A stretch of 50,223 bases of DNA from Gammaproteobacteria bacterium. GTDB taxonomy: Bacteria; Pseudomonadota; Gammaproteobacteria; GRL18. A model generated the notes under the pieces. It was not told the DNA's origin, did no database searches, and worked only from the letters and a program-made list of their open reading frames with translations. Location of the stretch: NCBI GenBank assembly GCA_016744395.1, contig JADGEK010000028.1, positions 1-50,223 on the forward strand, read 5' to 3'. Below are positions 1 to 9,164 of this stretch, piece after piece. Within the stretch, counting starts at the first letter, position 1; each line of letters opens with the position of its first letter. A program made the translations under genes and the position numbers.

Positions 1-141
1 AAATGCACGGGTTTCACCACCGTGGACGTCTGCCATACATTTTGTAATAGCAGCAGTTAAAGTTGTTTTACCGTGGTCAACGTGGCCAATTGTACCAACG
101 TTGACATGTGGTTTTGTACGTTCGAATTTTTCTTTGGACAT
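1..141 (-). CDS. tuf: Elongation factor Tu, N-terminal part (cut by window edge)
   Basis: The reverse strand from the ATG at 141 reads [20 protein letters not shown] and continues to the window edge in frame. GHVDHGKTT is the EF-Tu P-loop (G1), which binds GTP. EF-Tu carries aminoacyl-tRNA to the ribosome. Only the first 47 codons are present. A GGGG run lies just upstream of the start as a ribosome binding site. It follows tRNA-Tyr, tRNA-Gly and tRNA-Thr on the same strand, the arrangement of the E. coli tRNA-tufB operon, so the three tRNAs and tuf are probably one transcript. Confidence 0.97.
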   Translation of the reverse strand, partial: MSKEKFERTKPHVNVGTIGHVDHGKTTLTAAITKCMADVHGGETRAF

Positions 142-201
142 CACTGACCCCAATTTTGTGCAATAAATAGCTATGCGTGTTAAACAAAACAGTTAGTTAT
201 C

Positions 202-276
<75 letters not shown>

Positions 277-320
277 ATTCATCAACCCTTGGTTCTTTAT
301 AGAAACCAAGGGGTAATAAA

Positions 321-394
<74 letters not shown>

Positions 395-572
395 AAATCT
401 CAACCAAAAAACACTCTTTAAACTGACATAAACTATGTCTTATTTAAAAATATTTTAAGGTAAAAAAAAACGCTATCCTATTTGTTTATAAACCAGTTGT
501 CTATAAGCGAGAGTTAAGCGTTTTAATACTGATTCTATCTCTTATACTTTTACTAAAAAGAAAGAGTCTGAA

Positions 573-657
573 TGGTGGAGGGGGGAGGATTCGAACCTCC
601 GAAGGCTGAGCCAGCAGATTTACAGTCTGCCCCCTTTGGCCGCTCGGGAACCCCTCC
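573..657 (-). tRNA. tyrU: tRNA-Tyr (anticodon GTA)
   Basis: The reverse strand begins GGAGGGGTTCCCGAGC and ends CCCCTCCACCA. The anticodon loop CTGTAAA gives GTA. The 85-base length reflects the long variable arm of class II tRNAs, as expected for bacterial tRNA-Tyr. It is the first tRNA after the promoter at 677-705; a 178-base spacer with no gene separates it from tRNA-Gly. Confidence 0.96.
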
Positions 658-676
658 ATACCTCAGAAAGGACGCT

Positions 677-705
677 ATTATTGGTTAATTTCGTTTATCT
701 GTCAA
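677..705 (-). promoter_or_regulatory. Sigma-70 promoter of the tRNA-tuf operon
   Basis: On the reverse strand there is a perfect -35 TTGACA (705-700), a 17-base spacer, and a -10 AATAAT (682-677, 5 of 6 matches to TATAAT). The bases that follow (AGCGTC) form a GC-rich discriminator, the type found at stringently controlled stable-RNA promoters. It sits about 20 bases upstream of tRNA-Tyr, on the coding strand of the tRNAs. Confidence 0.8.
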
Positions 706-788
706 GATAAATTATCGATATTTTAGGACTTTTTTTTGAATAGCTTCGAAATAAGTTCGACTGCTCACTTTTTCTACTCTTTACGCAC

Positions 789-1634
789 TCAAAACTCTGA
801 AATTTTGTTCTGTTTAAGAAGCTTTATGATGTATTTACTGGGTATTGCGTAGGTGATCCCACTTGGTTTTTGCAGGATGCTTTCTTTGCTTTCTTTAATG
901 AAAACTTTATTAATGACACCCAATACTCGCCCCGTTCCAGCATCATACATGGGGCTGCCACTATTACCTGGGTAGGCCGTTGCATCCAGTTGATAGACGA
1001 AATAAGGATTTCTAAGGCGTTTAATCATTTTGACACTAAGAGTGGATGAGCTTGGAGCAGGGATAACAACGGGAGATATTGATGAAATAATGCCTCTATG
1101 TGTCACAGGAAATAAACCGAGAACAGCCCCAATAGGAAAACCTGTAAAAGCGATGCTCTCTCCTTCCTGTGGTTTGCGCGTCTTTTCAACTTTTAGGGCA
1201 GGAAATTTCCGTCCCTCAATTCTAAGCAGTGCCAGATCATGTTCCTTATCACTGGCAAGCACTCTAACCTTACGGTACTTTATTTGATCCTTTCGGTCTG
1301 ATTTGGCATGGCGATAAAAAATGACCAATGATTCTTTTTTTTCTGTTTGAAGATGCTTTGAGATCACATGGTAATTTGTAATAACATGATAGCCATCAGC
1401 CACAACAAAACCAGTACCTTGAAGACTGGACGGTGGCCTTCGAGTTGCTTGCAAGGTGCCAACTCCGACTATGGAAGGTTTTATCTGATTAATTACCTGA
1501 GATAAACTATTAGCCTGTAGAACTGGACTCATAAAAAACAAAGGCATCAATAAGCAAAATAAGCTTTTTTTAATAAATCCCTTTTGGCAATGTAAGTCAA
1601 ATTCAGCATCTCCCACAATTTTAATACCTGCCAT
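789..1634 (-). CDS. Trypsin-like (S1C-type) secreted serine protease
   Basis: This is a 281-residue protein with the chymotrypsin-fold catalytic triad in the expected order: His89 in TNYHVI, Asp133 in HDLALL, Ser225 in GNSGSP. A hydrophobic export segment lies at about residues 22-41 and ends near LQA, so the mature enzyme is probably periplasmic or outside the cell. The N-terminal region before it is long (about 20 residues), so the true start may be a non-ATG codon further in. No PDZ domain follows, unlike DegP/DegS. It is divergent from prsT across a 115-base gap. A protease of this type beside PrsT suggests a role in the exopolysaccharide/PEP-CTERM system, but the substrate is unknown. 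Confidence 0.85.
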   Translation of the reverse strand: MAGIKIVGDAEFDLHCQKGFIKKSLFCLLMPLFFMSPVLQANSLSQVINQIKPSIVGVGTLQATRRPPSSLQGTGFVVADGYHVITNYHVISKHLQTEKKESLVIFYRHAKSDRKDQIKYRKVRVLASDKEHDLALLRIEGRKFPALKVEKTRKPQEGESIAFTGFPIGAVLGLFPVTHRGIISSISPVVIPAPSSSTLSVKMIKRLRNPYFVYQLDATAYPGNSGSPMYDAGTGRVLGVINKVFIKESKESILQKPSGITYAIPSKYIIKLLKQNKISEF

Positions 1635-1755
1635 AATACCCTCGTTTTTATTTATGGATTAAGCAATATAACCACTAACTGCTATATTATATTGTACAAT
1701 AGAAATAGTCTTTGAAAATTATGATCCAACTCTTATCATATCAGGTAAATTGAAT

Positions 1756-4557
1756 ATGTATTTGTGTAAGCCTATAGCGTTATTACTTGTTACCCTTATT
1801 ATTTTGCAGCCGCAACTGGTCTTGGCCAACAGAGAAAAAGCTGCAGAGCACTATGAAGATGCTGTTATTCGATTAAATGAAAATGATACAAAGGGTGCTG
1901 TCATTCAATTAAAAAATGTGCTTCAAGAAAATCCCCATATGCTGCCAGCACGCGTTTTACTGGGTAAAGCTTATCTTCAGGATGGTCAGCCTGTCAGTGC
2001 TGAGTTTGAACTATTAGAAGCCAATAGACTCGGTGCTGATAATGCATTGACTTTGCCTTCTCTGGCCGAAGCCTATCTCCAACAATTTAAATATCAGTCT
2101 ATTATTAAACACATTTCTATAAATGGTTTACCACCTGATGTACAAAGTGAACTATTGGTTTTTATCGGCCATGCCCATCTTAAATTGGGCCATATTGAAA
2201 GAGCAGGCCTCTCATTTACCCAGGCACAACAGCAAAATCTGACAGCCGATGCCGTTTCTGGAACAGCACTGGTTTTAATGCATCTGGGCAGATTGGAAGA
2301 AGCCAAAGTTGCATTGGATAAAGCTCAGCAACTGGATGCTGATGAGGCCAGTGTCTGGAGTGTCAGAGCGTCCATCAGCCATTTAGAGGGTAAGCTCGAA
2401 CAAGCAGTTAAGGAATATGGAAAAACACTTGAACTTGATGAAAATAACCTGGATGCACGACTTGCTCGTATCGGAATCTACCTCGATTTAGATAGTAGAG
2501 AAGCTGCACGCAAAGACATTGATTACCTGGAAAAAGAATATGAGTTTGAACCTCGTTCAGTTTATTTGCATGCAATCCTGTTAATTCGTGAAGGCAAAAA
2601 CAAACAAGCATTAGAATCCATTCAGAAATCCGCCAATATCATTACTGAAATCAATCCCGTAATACTCAATAATAGTCGTGCCTTGCTGATGCTGGCTGGA
2701 ATGGTTTTTTATGATCTTAAGCAATATGAACAAGCCATAACTTACCTGGACTTATTTGTAAAAAAATATCCTGGACAAATTGGAGCACGGAAGATTCTTG
2801 GTAGTATTTACCTTGAACAAAAAGAATATGAAAAAGCACTTACTATTTTGACACCAGCTTATACCGTATCACCAAATGATCCTCGTGTCCTTGCTTTATT
2901 GGGGAATGCTTATATGCACAGTGGTCAATCCGATTTGGCGGTAGAACTGCTTGAGAAAGCTGCAGTATTCAGTTATGAGAAATCAGATATTCGTACTGAT
3001 TTGGCACTGGGATATCTTAGTGCTGGTGATCAAAAACATGCACTGGATGAACTAATCAGTGTTTATGAAAAAGATAAGTCACAGACTAGTACAGGAATGG
3101 TACTCACTTTAGTTTATTACAAATTAGGACAACTGGATAAAGCCCTTAAACTGGCTGAAGAGCTAATTAAGAAAGAACCTGACAACGCGATTTTTCTTAA
3201 CTGGGTTGGCTCAATTCAAGCGGCTAATAGCAAATTTACTCAAGCCAAGCAATTATTTGAGCAGGTAATAGAACTGGATCCTGATTTTATTGTGGCACAG
3301 CTGAATTTAGGTAAATTATTACTAGCTCAAAATAGGCCTGATGATGCCGAAAAACATTTTTTGTCCATTTTAAAACAACATCCTGACCATCTGGCAACAC
3401 TAATAGAGTTGGCACGTGTCCATGAACATCAGGGAGATTATCAAAAAGCCATTCAAATTTTAAAGAAAACTCTGCGCATAAATCGTGAGCTAATCGATAC
3501 CAGTCTATACTTGGTGCAACTCTATACTCGCTCTGACCAAAATCAGGAAGCATTCTATCTGGCTGGGGAAGTCCATGATTTGGCACCCGATAATATGGAT
3601 GTATTATTGGCCATGGTTTCTACTTCTCTTGCATTAGGTAAAATAGATGATGCCAAACTTGGCTTTAAGCGCATGAAAGATATTGTGCTGACAGATGGTG
3701 AAGCTTTTTTTAGAATCGCACGGGCTGAATTACAGGCTGGATTTATCAAAGATGCTATTTCAACCATGAGTCTGTCTTTACATTATCGTCCAGATTATTT
3801 ACCAGCACAAATATTATTAACGGAATCTTTAATCACAGATGGCCAGATAAACTATGCAAACGAACTGGCACTGGAAATAAAAACAGCCCATCCTGAACTC
3901 GCAACCGCTTTTCGTCTTCGGGGGGATGTGCTTATGCAATTAGAACATCCTGAAGAGGCAATTAAAGAATATGAGCAAGCTTACAAGCGGGAAGCAAGTA
4001 CAAAAAATGTACTAAGTCTGCATCAGGCAATGGTTCAAAACCAGAAAAATAAAGCAGGGATACAACTACTCAATGAGTGGTTAAAAAAACACCCTAAAGA
4101 TCATAATTCCAGATATGTACTGGCAGGCGCAAATTTTCAACAGGGAGATCTTCAATCTGCTCAGACAAATTTAGAAATTATTATCAAAGACTCACCTGAA
4201 CAGCCCGCTTTATTGAATAATCTGGCCAGCCTCTATGCAATGACAAAAGATACAAGAGCCATTGAGACAGCGAGAAAAGCCTTAGAATTAGCACCAGAAG
4301 CGCCTTCAATTAACGATACGGTAGGCTGGCTACTGGTACAGGAGGGTGATGCCAATCAGGGATTACGCTATCTACGTGAAGCACACTCTCGCAAAGGTGA
4401 TGATCTTGAAATAAGATATCACATTGCCGTTGCTTTACACAAATTAGATAGAAACACAGAGTCTTTAAATGAGTTGCAAAAAATACTAAAGTTAAAGCAG
4501 GATTTTAGAGGTATTGAAAATGCTCATAAGTTACAGGCGAAACTTAAAAAGCTTTAA
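1756..4557 (+). CDS. prsT: PrsT-like TPR-repeat protein of the PEP-CTERM system
   Basis: The protein has about 933 residues: a signal peptide (LLLVTLIILQPQLVLA) followed by tandem 34-residue tetratricopeptide repeats over nearly the whole length, with the usual A-x3-Y/F...P spacing. Length and architecture match the TPR family PrsT found in exosortase/PEP-CTERM exopolysaccharide loci. I choose the ATG at 1756 because AGG at 1743-1745 is well spaced from it; a TTG at 1750 is in frame but too close. There is no lipobox cysteine after the signal peptide, although family members are often called lipoproteins. It probably acts as a periplasmic or outer-membrane scaffold in polymer export. The gene stands alone, divergent from the protease gene. 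Confidence 0.85.
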   Translation: MYLCKPIALLLVTLIILQPQLVLANREKAAEHYEDAVIRLNENDTKGAVIQLKNVLQENPHMLPARVLLGKAYLQDGQPVSAEFELLEANRLGADNALTLPSLAEAYLQQFKYQSIIKHISINGLPPDVQSELLVFIGHAHLKLGHIERAGLSFTQAQQQNLTADAVSGTALVLMHLGRLEEAKVALDKAQQLDADEASVWSVRASISHLEGKLEQAVKEYGKTLELDENNLDARLARIGIYLDLDSREAARKDIDYLEKEYEFEPRSVYLHAILLIREGKNKQALESIQKSANIITEINPVILNNSRALLMLAGMVFYDLKQYEQAITYLDLFVKKYPGQIGARKILGSIYLEQKEYEKALTILTPAYTVSPNDPRVLALLGNAYMHSGQSDLAVELLEKAAVFSYEKSDIRTDLALGYLSAGDQKHALDELISVYEKDKSQTSTGMVLTLVYYKLGQLDKALKLAEELIKKEPDNAIFLNWVGSIQAANSKFTQAKQLFEQVIELDPDFIVAQLNLGKLLLAQNRPDDAEKHFLSILKQHPDHLATLIELARVHEHQGDYQKAIQILKKTLRINRELIDTSLYLVQLYTRSDQNQEAFYLAGEVHDLAPDNMDVLLAMVSTSLALGKIDDAKLGFKRMKDIVLTDGEAFFRIARAELQAGFIKDAISTMSLSLHYRPDYLPAQILLTESLITDGQINYANELALEIKTAHPELATAFRLRGDVLMQLEHPEEAIKEYEQAYKREASTKNVLSLHQAMVQNQKNKAGIQLLNEWLKKHPKDHNSRYVLAGANFQQGDLQSAQTNLEIIIKDSPEQPALLNNLASLYAMTKDTRAIETARKALELAPEAPSINDTVGWLLVQEGDANQGLRYLREAHSRKGDDLEIRYHIAVALHKLDRNTESLNELQKILKLKQDFRGIENAHKLQAKLKKL

Positions 4558-4633
4558 AGAGATGCACCTGTAAGAATTGCTTTTAATATTATGAAAGAAA
4601 TTGTTGAGAGGTTTAATTAAGTTTGATAATAAT

Positions 4634-4660
4634 AAAAAACCCCACATGAGCAGGGTCTTT
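4634..4660 (-). terminator. Rho-independent terminator after the PEP-CTERM gene
   Basis: On the reverse strand AAAGACCC pairs with GGGTTTTT around a 10-base loop (one G-T pair) and runs into a T-rich tail. It begins about 25 bases after the stop at 4685. Read on the plus strand it can also fold after prsT, but the T-run there is weaker, so it may be bidirectional. Confidence 0.6.
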
Positions 4661-4684
4661 ACTAATAAATGAGAAACCAGTTAA

Positions 4685-5527
4685 CTAGAAAAGCTCTTTT
4701 CTTCTTCTACGCAGTGTAAAACCAAATGCTAAAAAGGAAATTGACATTAAAGCAAGAGTCGATGGCTCAGGAACACTTCCACCGCCGCCACTAGGGGGAG
4801 TATAAGTAGCAACCAGACTTTTAAGTTTAAAATAATCGTTAGAGGTATAGTTTGAGTTACCCCAAAATGCATCATTCATTGCTGCAACTAACCAGTAACT
4901 TGAACTTGTGTCTGCTGGATCTAAGTCAATAGAAGTGTTTTCGCCTTTAGGGCCATCAAATTCATCATCCTCATCATCATATATACTTGCTGTTATGTCA
5001 CCACCTGATTGTGCACTTGAGCCATACAGATAATTGCCAACGAGTTCCCAGCCATTACTTTCCATATTATCATAAGTAGACGTGCCATTAATAGGCGTGC
5101 TGTTTCCTATATACCTTAAGAGAGAGAAGTCAGAATCCTGATGCCATCCCATGGTAATACTTGTGATATTAACCGCTTTGTCAAAGGAAAAGAGAATGCC
5201 TTCCAGATTTCCACTATTATCAGTCGCATGCTGTGGGACATCACCATAACTTTCACCACTGGATTGTACCGAAAGACCATCCCAAACATTTACCCTTGCT
5301 GTTGTTAAACCAGAACTTATATTAGGAGTTTGATAACCAATCACTTCTACATTGACTGTTTCTCCAGACAGAGTTTCTGAACGATTACATGATATAGTAC
5401 CGCCAGTACCATTACCGCATTGCTGCCCATTAGCACTCCATGAAAAGCTCGCTACTGAAGCAGATGATACTAACATTGCAGATGCACCTATAGTACCCAA
5501 TAATACTTTAAAATATGATTTTTTCAT
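4685..5527 (-). CDS. PEP-CTERM exosortase substrate protein
   Basis: This is a 280-residue secreted protein. It has an N-terminal signal peptide (MKKSYFKVLLGTIGASAMLV, ending near SVAS) and a C-terminal tripartite sorting tag: VPEPSTLALM at about 252-261, a short hydrophobic helix (SISFLAFGFTL), and RRRRK at the end. A GGGG linker precedes the tag. In PEP-CTERM systems an exosortase cuts at or near PEP and the protein goes to the cell surface or biofilm matrix. The body is rich in Ser, Asn, Gly and Asp and I recognise no enzyme domain; the two Cys in QCGNGTGGTISC may form a disulfide. A GAGG ribosome binding site precedes the ATG. A sigma-54-like promoter and an upstream box lie in front of it. 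It is the only PEP-CTERM protein in the window; the likely processing enzyme is the exosortase at 20705-21559. Confidence 0.93.
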   Translation of the reverse strand: MKKSYFKVLLGTIGASAMLVSSASVASFSWSANGQQCGNGTGGTISCNRSETLSGETVNVEVIGYQTPNISSGLTTARVNVWDGLSVQSSGESYGDVPQHATDNSGNLEGILFSFDKAVNITSITMGWHQDSDFSLLRYIGNSTPINGTSTYDNMESNGWELVGNYLYGSSAQSGGDITASIYDDEDDEFDGPKGENTSIDLDPADTSSSYWLVAAMNDAFWGNSNYTSNDYFKLKSLVATYTPPSGGGGSVPEPSTLALMSISFLAFGFTLRRRRKELF

Positions 5528-5585
5528 TTGTTACCTCAAACTTCAAATAAATACAGCATTCACATTAAACCATACAACTAATACA

Positions 5586-5601
5586 AGCAAAAAATGAGCC
5601 A
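5586..5601 (-). promoter_or_regulatory. Sigma-54 (-24/-12) promoter of the PEP-CTERM gene
   Basis: The reverse strand reads TGGCTCATTTTTTGCT. It keeps the invariant GG (5600-5599) and GC (5588-5587) with exactly 10 bases between them, plus TTGC at -12, against consensus TGGCACG-N4-TTGC. Transcription would start near 5575, leaving a leader of about 48 bases before the ATG at 5527. PEP-CTERM genes in several exosortase organisms are reported to depend on RpoN with the PrsK/PrsR system, which fits. Confidence 0.7.
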
Positions 5602-5675
5602 CAACAAACAAATCAAATAAATACAATAAGATACCTGTAAAACAATATTTTTTGAACGTTATTCTTCTTACAATA

Positions 5676-5693
5676 TGTAAAATAACTTGACAC
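5676..5693 (-). promoter_or_regulatory. Putative enhancer box upstream of the PEP-CTERM gene
   Basis: The reverse strand reads GTGTCAAGTTATTTTACA. The same pattern GTGTCA-N6-TTTACA occurs at 17307-17324 and 9104-9121, and a weaker form at 9483-9500. Its centre is about 85 bases upstream of the GG of the sigma-54-like element, a normal distance for a bacterial enhancer-binding protein. PrsR as the binder is inference. Confidence 0.5.
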
Positions 5694-5760
5694 TTAATTT
5701 CATACTTGAAGGATAGAATCGTCTTTAGATCAGCACTTATCTACGCTGACTCTCTGTAAC

Positions 5761-6735
5761 CTAACGATCAAAAATTTCCAGAATACCTATAATCTGATTA
5801 CCCAGATCCGTCACAATCAATGCCTTTATTTTTTTATCAAGCATTAACTTTTCAGCTTCCACCAAGATCACATCAGAAGCAATGCTCATTGGACTTTCAG
5901 TCATAATATCGCCAATTGTTGCGTTATTCATATCAACTTCATTGACCATTGCCCGGCGTAAATCACCATCCGTCACAATTCCTCTGACCTGCTCATTCTC
6001 GGTAATAACCACCAGCCCCAGACGCCCTTCACTGATGGTGAGTATAGCGTCTTTTAAGGAAACATCCGCATTAGTCACGGGCAGGTTATTGGTGTGCATT
6101 ACATCTGAGACTTTTGTTAGTAAACGCTTACCAAGGCTACCACCAGGATGATAGCGAGCAAAATCTTCTGCCTGAAAATTACGCTCTTTAATCAAAGCAA
6201 CCGCCAGTGCATCCCCCATCCCCATGGTTGCAAGAGTTGAGGTTGTTGGCGCGAGATTATTGGGGCAGACTTCCCGTTCTACTTTAACACTCAAAATAAC
6301 ATCCGAGTGTTTTGCCATAGTTGAATTTGTGTCACCCACAATGGAAATAATTTTATTGCCGAAATGTTTTACCGAGGGTAATAAGTTGATAATTTCTTCA
6401 GTCTCGCCACTATAGGAAATTAAAATCAATAAGTCTTCCCGAGCCAGCATTCCCAGATCCCCATGGAATGCTTCTGCTGGGTGCATAAAAAAACTGGGAG
6501 TTCCCGTAGATGCAAATGTGGCCATCATTTTTTGACCAACTAGACCCGATTTACCCATTCCACAGACCACGACCCGACCTTTTGTCTGCAAAATCATATT
6601 AACCGCTTTGGCAAATTCATCACCAAGTGATTCTGACATATTGATCAGCGCTTTGGCTTGTTCTGTCAAAGAATCTTTGGCAATTGACAGCATTGCCACT
6701 TGTTCTCTAAAAGAGCTGGAGTGATTGTTAGGCAT
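5761..6735 (-). CDS. kdsD: D-arabinose 5-phosphate isomerase
   Basis: The 324-residue protein interconverts D-ribulose 5-phosphate and D-arabinose 5-phosphate, the first step to KDO for lipopolysaccharide. It has an SIS sugar-isomerase domain at about 40-175 (VVVCGMGKSGLVGQK, then SYSGET), the KdsD signature HPGGSLGKRLL near 206, and two CBS domains in the C-terminal third ending GILEIFDR. Length is standard for KdsD/KpsF. It is the last gene of the minus-strand operon with kdsC and kdsB, 40 bases after kdsB. A KpsF-type capsule paralogue is possible, but the linked kdsB and kdsC favour the lipopolysaccharide role. Confidence 0.93.
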   Translation of the reverse strand: MPNNHSSSFREQVAMLSIAKDSLTEQAKALINMSESLGDEFAKAVNMILQTKGRVVVCGMGKSGLVGQKMMATFASTGTPSFFMHPAEAFHGDLGMLAREDLLILISYSGETEEIINLLPSVKHFGNKIISIVGDTNSTMAKHSDVILSVKVEREVCPNNLAPTTSTLATMGMGDALAVALIKERNFQAEDFARYHPGGSLGKRLLTKVSDVMHTNNLPVTNADVSLKDAILTISEGRLGLVVITENEQVRGIVTDGDLRRAMVNEVDMNNATIGDIMTESPMSIASDVILVEAEKLMLDKKIKALIVTDLGNQIIGILEIFDR

Positions 6736-6775
6736 TTATGGTTTTTTTCCTATTTGTACTTTTGCTGTTAATATT

Positions 6776-7564
6776 TTATTGACTGAGCAGTAGCTCTACT
6801 TTCTCAAGATCGGCTTCCACATCAACGCCATGTCCTGGTTGATCATGAACAATTGATACATGAATGCCTATACCATTATAAAGCACTCTTAACTGCTCCA
6901 GTGACTCTGTTTTTTCCAGCATACAAGGTTGTAATGTCATGTACTGTTTCAAAGCAGTACCTCGATAGGCATACATTCCAATATGTCTATACCAATTAGC
7001 ATCCTCTAAAAGTGTTTTAATACTTTGCTGGTCAATGGAGTCCATTATAAAAGAATCTCTTCCCCAAGGTATCACCGCTCTTGAAAAATATAATGCATAG
7101 CCCTGATAATCCATAACCACTTTTACAATATTAGAATCAAAAAGCTCTTCTAATTCATTAATTGGTGTCGCGAGTGTTGCCATACCTGCTCTGGTATTAT
7201 TTTTCAAAGCCTCTGCAACTAAATCAATGTGCTCAGGGGAAACAAGTGGCTCATCCCCCTGAACATTGACAATAATACAATTATCATCCCAATTTTTCAG
7301 AGCCAGCACTTCAGCCAGCCGCTCCGTACCTGAAGCATGATCAGGAGAAGTCATCACCACATCGCTGGTAAATTGCTTAACAACATCAATGATACGTTGA
7401 TCATCGGTGGCTATCACCACTTCTGTCGCCCGGCTTTGCCGTGCACGCTCATAGGTGTGCTGAATCATCGGTTTATCAGCAATTATTTTTAATGGTTTAC
7501 CAGGAAGCCGAGAAGAGGCATAACGTGCAGGTATAATAATTTTAAAATCTGATTTTTTATTCAT
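6776..7564 (-). CDS. kdsB: CMP-KDO synthetase (3-deoxy-manno-octulosonate cytidylyltransferase)
   Basis: The 262-residue cytosolic enzyme activates KDO with CTP to give CMP-KDO. The N-terminus has the nucleotide-binding signature IIPARYASSRLPGKPL, followed by ATDD and NVQGDEPL, the conserved metal and sugar-contact segments of KdsB. The C-terminal GHGVDVEADLEKVE is also typical. Length is normal. It lies 24 bases after kdsC and 40 bases before kdsD in the same operon. KdsA is not in this window. Confidence 0.95.
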   Translation of the reverse strand: MNKKSDFKIIIPARYASSRLPGKPLKIIADKPMIQHTYERARQSRATEVVIATDDQRIIDVVKQFTSDVVMTSPDHASGTERLAEVLALKNWDDNCIIVNVQGDEPLVSPEHIDLVAEALKNNTRAGMATLATPINELEELFDSNIVKVVMDYQGYALYFSRAVIPWGRDSFIMDSIDQQSIKTLLEDANWYRHIGMYAYRGTALKQYMTLQPCMLEKTESLEQLRVLYNGIGIHVSIVHDQPGHGVDVEADLEKVELLLSQ

Positions 7565-7588
7565 AATTAATATTTTTTATAATTAATT

Positions 7589-8131
7589 TTATTGGACAAT
7601 GTCGCCTTTTTGACCTGCTGCCATTAAAGAATATAGTTTATCCAGATCAAATTGAGCATCCAGAATTAAATCAGCAACTTCCCGTGCAACACCCTGACCG
7701 CCTTTTGCAACAGAAATATAGTCAGCGTTCTTTTTGACAAATACATGGGCATCTTTCACAGCAATGGATAGACCAACCCTTGCCATCACTGGCAAATCAA
7801 TGACATCATCACCGACATAGGCCACCTCTTCAGCCTCAAGACTTAAAAGCTCAAGTAAATCAGCAAAAGCCTCCTTCTTATTATTGCAACCTGGATAAAA
7901 ATATTGTACGGATAGATCTTTCATGCGTTGATAAAGTGGTTTTGAATCCTTGGCAGTGATCACTGCAACATGAACGCCCTGTTGTTGCAACAATTTTATG
8001 CCAACACCATCTTTTACATTAAATTGTTTAAATAATTCACCCTCAGGGCCATAGTTAAGCAAGCCATCCGTTAAAACACCATCAACATCAAAGATGACTA
8101 ACTTTATTCTTTGGGCCTTTTTTTTAATCAT
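7589..8131 (-). CDS. kdsC: KDO-8-phosphate phosphatase (HAD family)
   Basis: The protein has about 180 residues starting MIKKKAQRIK and removes phosphate from KDO 8-phosphate. HAD motif I is FDVDGVLTDG, with the two catalytic aspartates; the Lys of motif III lies in AKGGQGVAREV; the late acidic motif is GDDVIDLPVM. I place the start at the ATG at 8131, which overlaps the end of the radical SAM gene by 8 bases. An in-frame ATG at 8173 would add 14 residues lying wholly within the preceding gene and unlike KdsC N-termini. Translational coupling to the upstream gene is likely. Confidence 0.92.
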   Translation of the reverse strand: MIKKKAQRIKLVIFDVDGVLTDGLLNYGPEGELFKQFNVKDGVGIKLLQQQGVHVAVITAKDSKPLYQRMKDLSVQYFYPGCNNKKEAFADLLELLSLEAEEVAYVGDDVIDLPVMARVGLSIAVKDAHVFVKKNADYISVAKGGQGVAREVADLILDAQFDLDKLYSLMAAGQKGDIVQ

Positions 8132-9032
8132 ATTCACGCACCAACCTACTCTCAAGTCTTCTGGTAATTTCATTTAAAACCAGCCATTTTTTACTGCACC
8201 AATCAGGTGCCAGCAATAAATCTTCTGAAGCAGTTCCCGTCAGACGGTGAAAAATCATATCATCTGGAGACATACTAATCATTTCCACCACAGTATCAAC
8301 ATATTCATCCATACTGAGCGCCATATAGTCACCATTTTTCCACTGCCGCGCAATCTGAGTGCCTTTGACAATATGTAATGGGTGAATCTTAATTCCAGCT
8401 GGTTTAGTGTCCAGAACCCGAGACATACTAGTTAAACTATGTTGTGCTGTTTCTGTTGGTAAACCAACAATGAGATGTGTGCAGACTTGTAATCCATACT
8501 GATGCGCACGCTGTATAGCGTCCTGATACTCGACAAAGCCATGCCCTCGATTCACTGCATCCAGGGTTCGATCAAAACTGGACTGTAATCCCAGTTCTAA
8601 CCATATTTCATACCCCTGCTCCTGGTATTGTGTCAATAATTTTAACACACCGTCTGGCACACAATCAGGGCGAGTTCCAATGGATAAACCAATTACATCT
8701 AGGTGAGACAAAGCATTATCATAGAGTGCTTTTAAATAATTGATATCGGCATAGGTGTTTGTGTAGGCTTGAAAATAGGCCAGGTAGTGTGTAGCCCCAG
8801 TACGTTTTAAAATAACTTGTCGCCCAGCTTCAATCTGTTCTGCGACTTCTGGCGGTTTTCTGGCATTGGGGCTAAAAGACGTATTATTACAAAAAGTGCA
8901 GCCACCGATCCCCTTAGTACCATCCCTGTTAGGACAGGTGAATTGGGCATCAATTGCCAATTTATGAACTTTAAAACCATATTTATCACGCATGGCCCGC
9001 CCAAAGGTCAGGACTGCCTGGTCAAGATACAT
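8124..9032 (-). CDS. YhcC-type radical SAM protein (TIGR01212-like)
   Basis: The 302-residue protein has a radical SAM cluster-binding motif near the N-terminus: Cys33, Cys45 and Cys48 in CPNRDGTKGIGGCTFC, which would hold a 4Fe-4S cluster cleaving S-adenosylmethionine. Further family segments are SIGTRPDCVPDG, LELGLQSSFD and HLIVGLPTE. This family is widespread in gammaproteobacteria; the substrate of the E. coli member YhcC is not firmly known to me. The gene opens the minus-strand operon and overlaps kdsC by 8 bases, so it is co-transcribed with the KDO genes. Whether that reflects function is unknown. Confidence 0.88.
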   Translation of the reverse strand: MYLDQAVLTFGRAMRDKYGFKVHKLAIDAQFTCPNRDGTKGIGGCTFCNNTSFSPNARKPPEVAEQIEAGRQVILKRTGATHYLAYFQAYTNTYADINYLKALYDNALSHLDVIGLSIGTRPDCVPDGVLKLLTQYQEQGYEIWLELGLQSSFDRTLDAVNRGHGFVEYQDAIQRAHQYGLQVCTHLIVGLPTETAQHSLTSMSRVLDTKPAGIKIHPLHIVKGTQIARQWKNGDYMALSMDEYVDTVVEMISMSPDDMIFHRLTGTASEDLLLAPDWCSKKWLVLNEITRRLESRLVREYD

Positions 9033-9084
9033 ATAGAATAATGTGCTTTTGAAGAGAGACTTGCATGAGGAAAAAATAACAGCC

Positions 9085-9109
9085 TTTACAATTAAAAACT
9101 AATTGTAAA
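9085..9109. repeat. Perfect AT-rich inverted repeat
   Basis: Arms TTTACAATTA (9085-9094) and TAATTGTAAA (9100-9109) are perfectly complementary around a 5-base loop. It lies between the end of the 55-residue gene and the start of the radical SAM gene. It could be a weak terminator or an operator for the radical SAM-kds operon. Its right arm shares TGTAAA with the orphan box at 9104-9121. Confidence 0.5.
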
Positions 9110-9121
9110 TAAAATTGACAC
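9104..9121 (-). promoter_or_regulatory. Orphan copy of the GTGTCA-N6-TTTACA box
   Basis: The reverse strand reads GTGTCAATTTTATTTACA. Compared with the copy at 17307-17324, 22 bases (extended to the TAAA that precedes GTGTCA) align with only three mismatches. No GG-N10-GC promoter was found 60-120 bases downstream on the reverse strand. It could serve the radical SAM-kds operon or act at a distance on the 55-residue gene; function is unproven. Confidence 0.35.
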
Positions 9122-9164
9122 TTTAGACAATCAGTAAAGCAGAGTTCCAATCATGAATAAGCAT

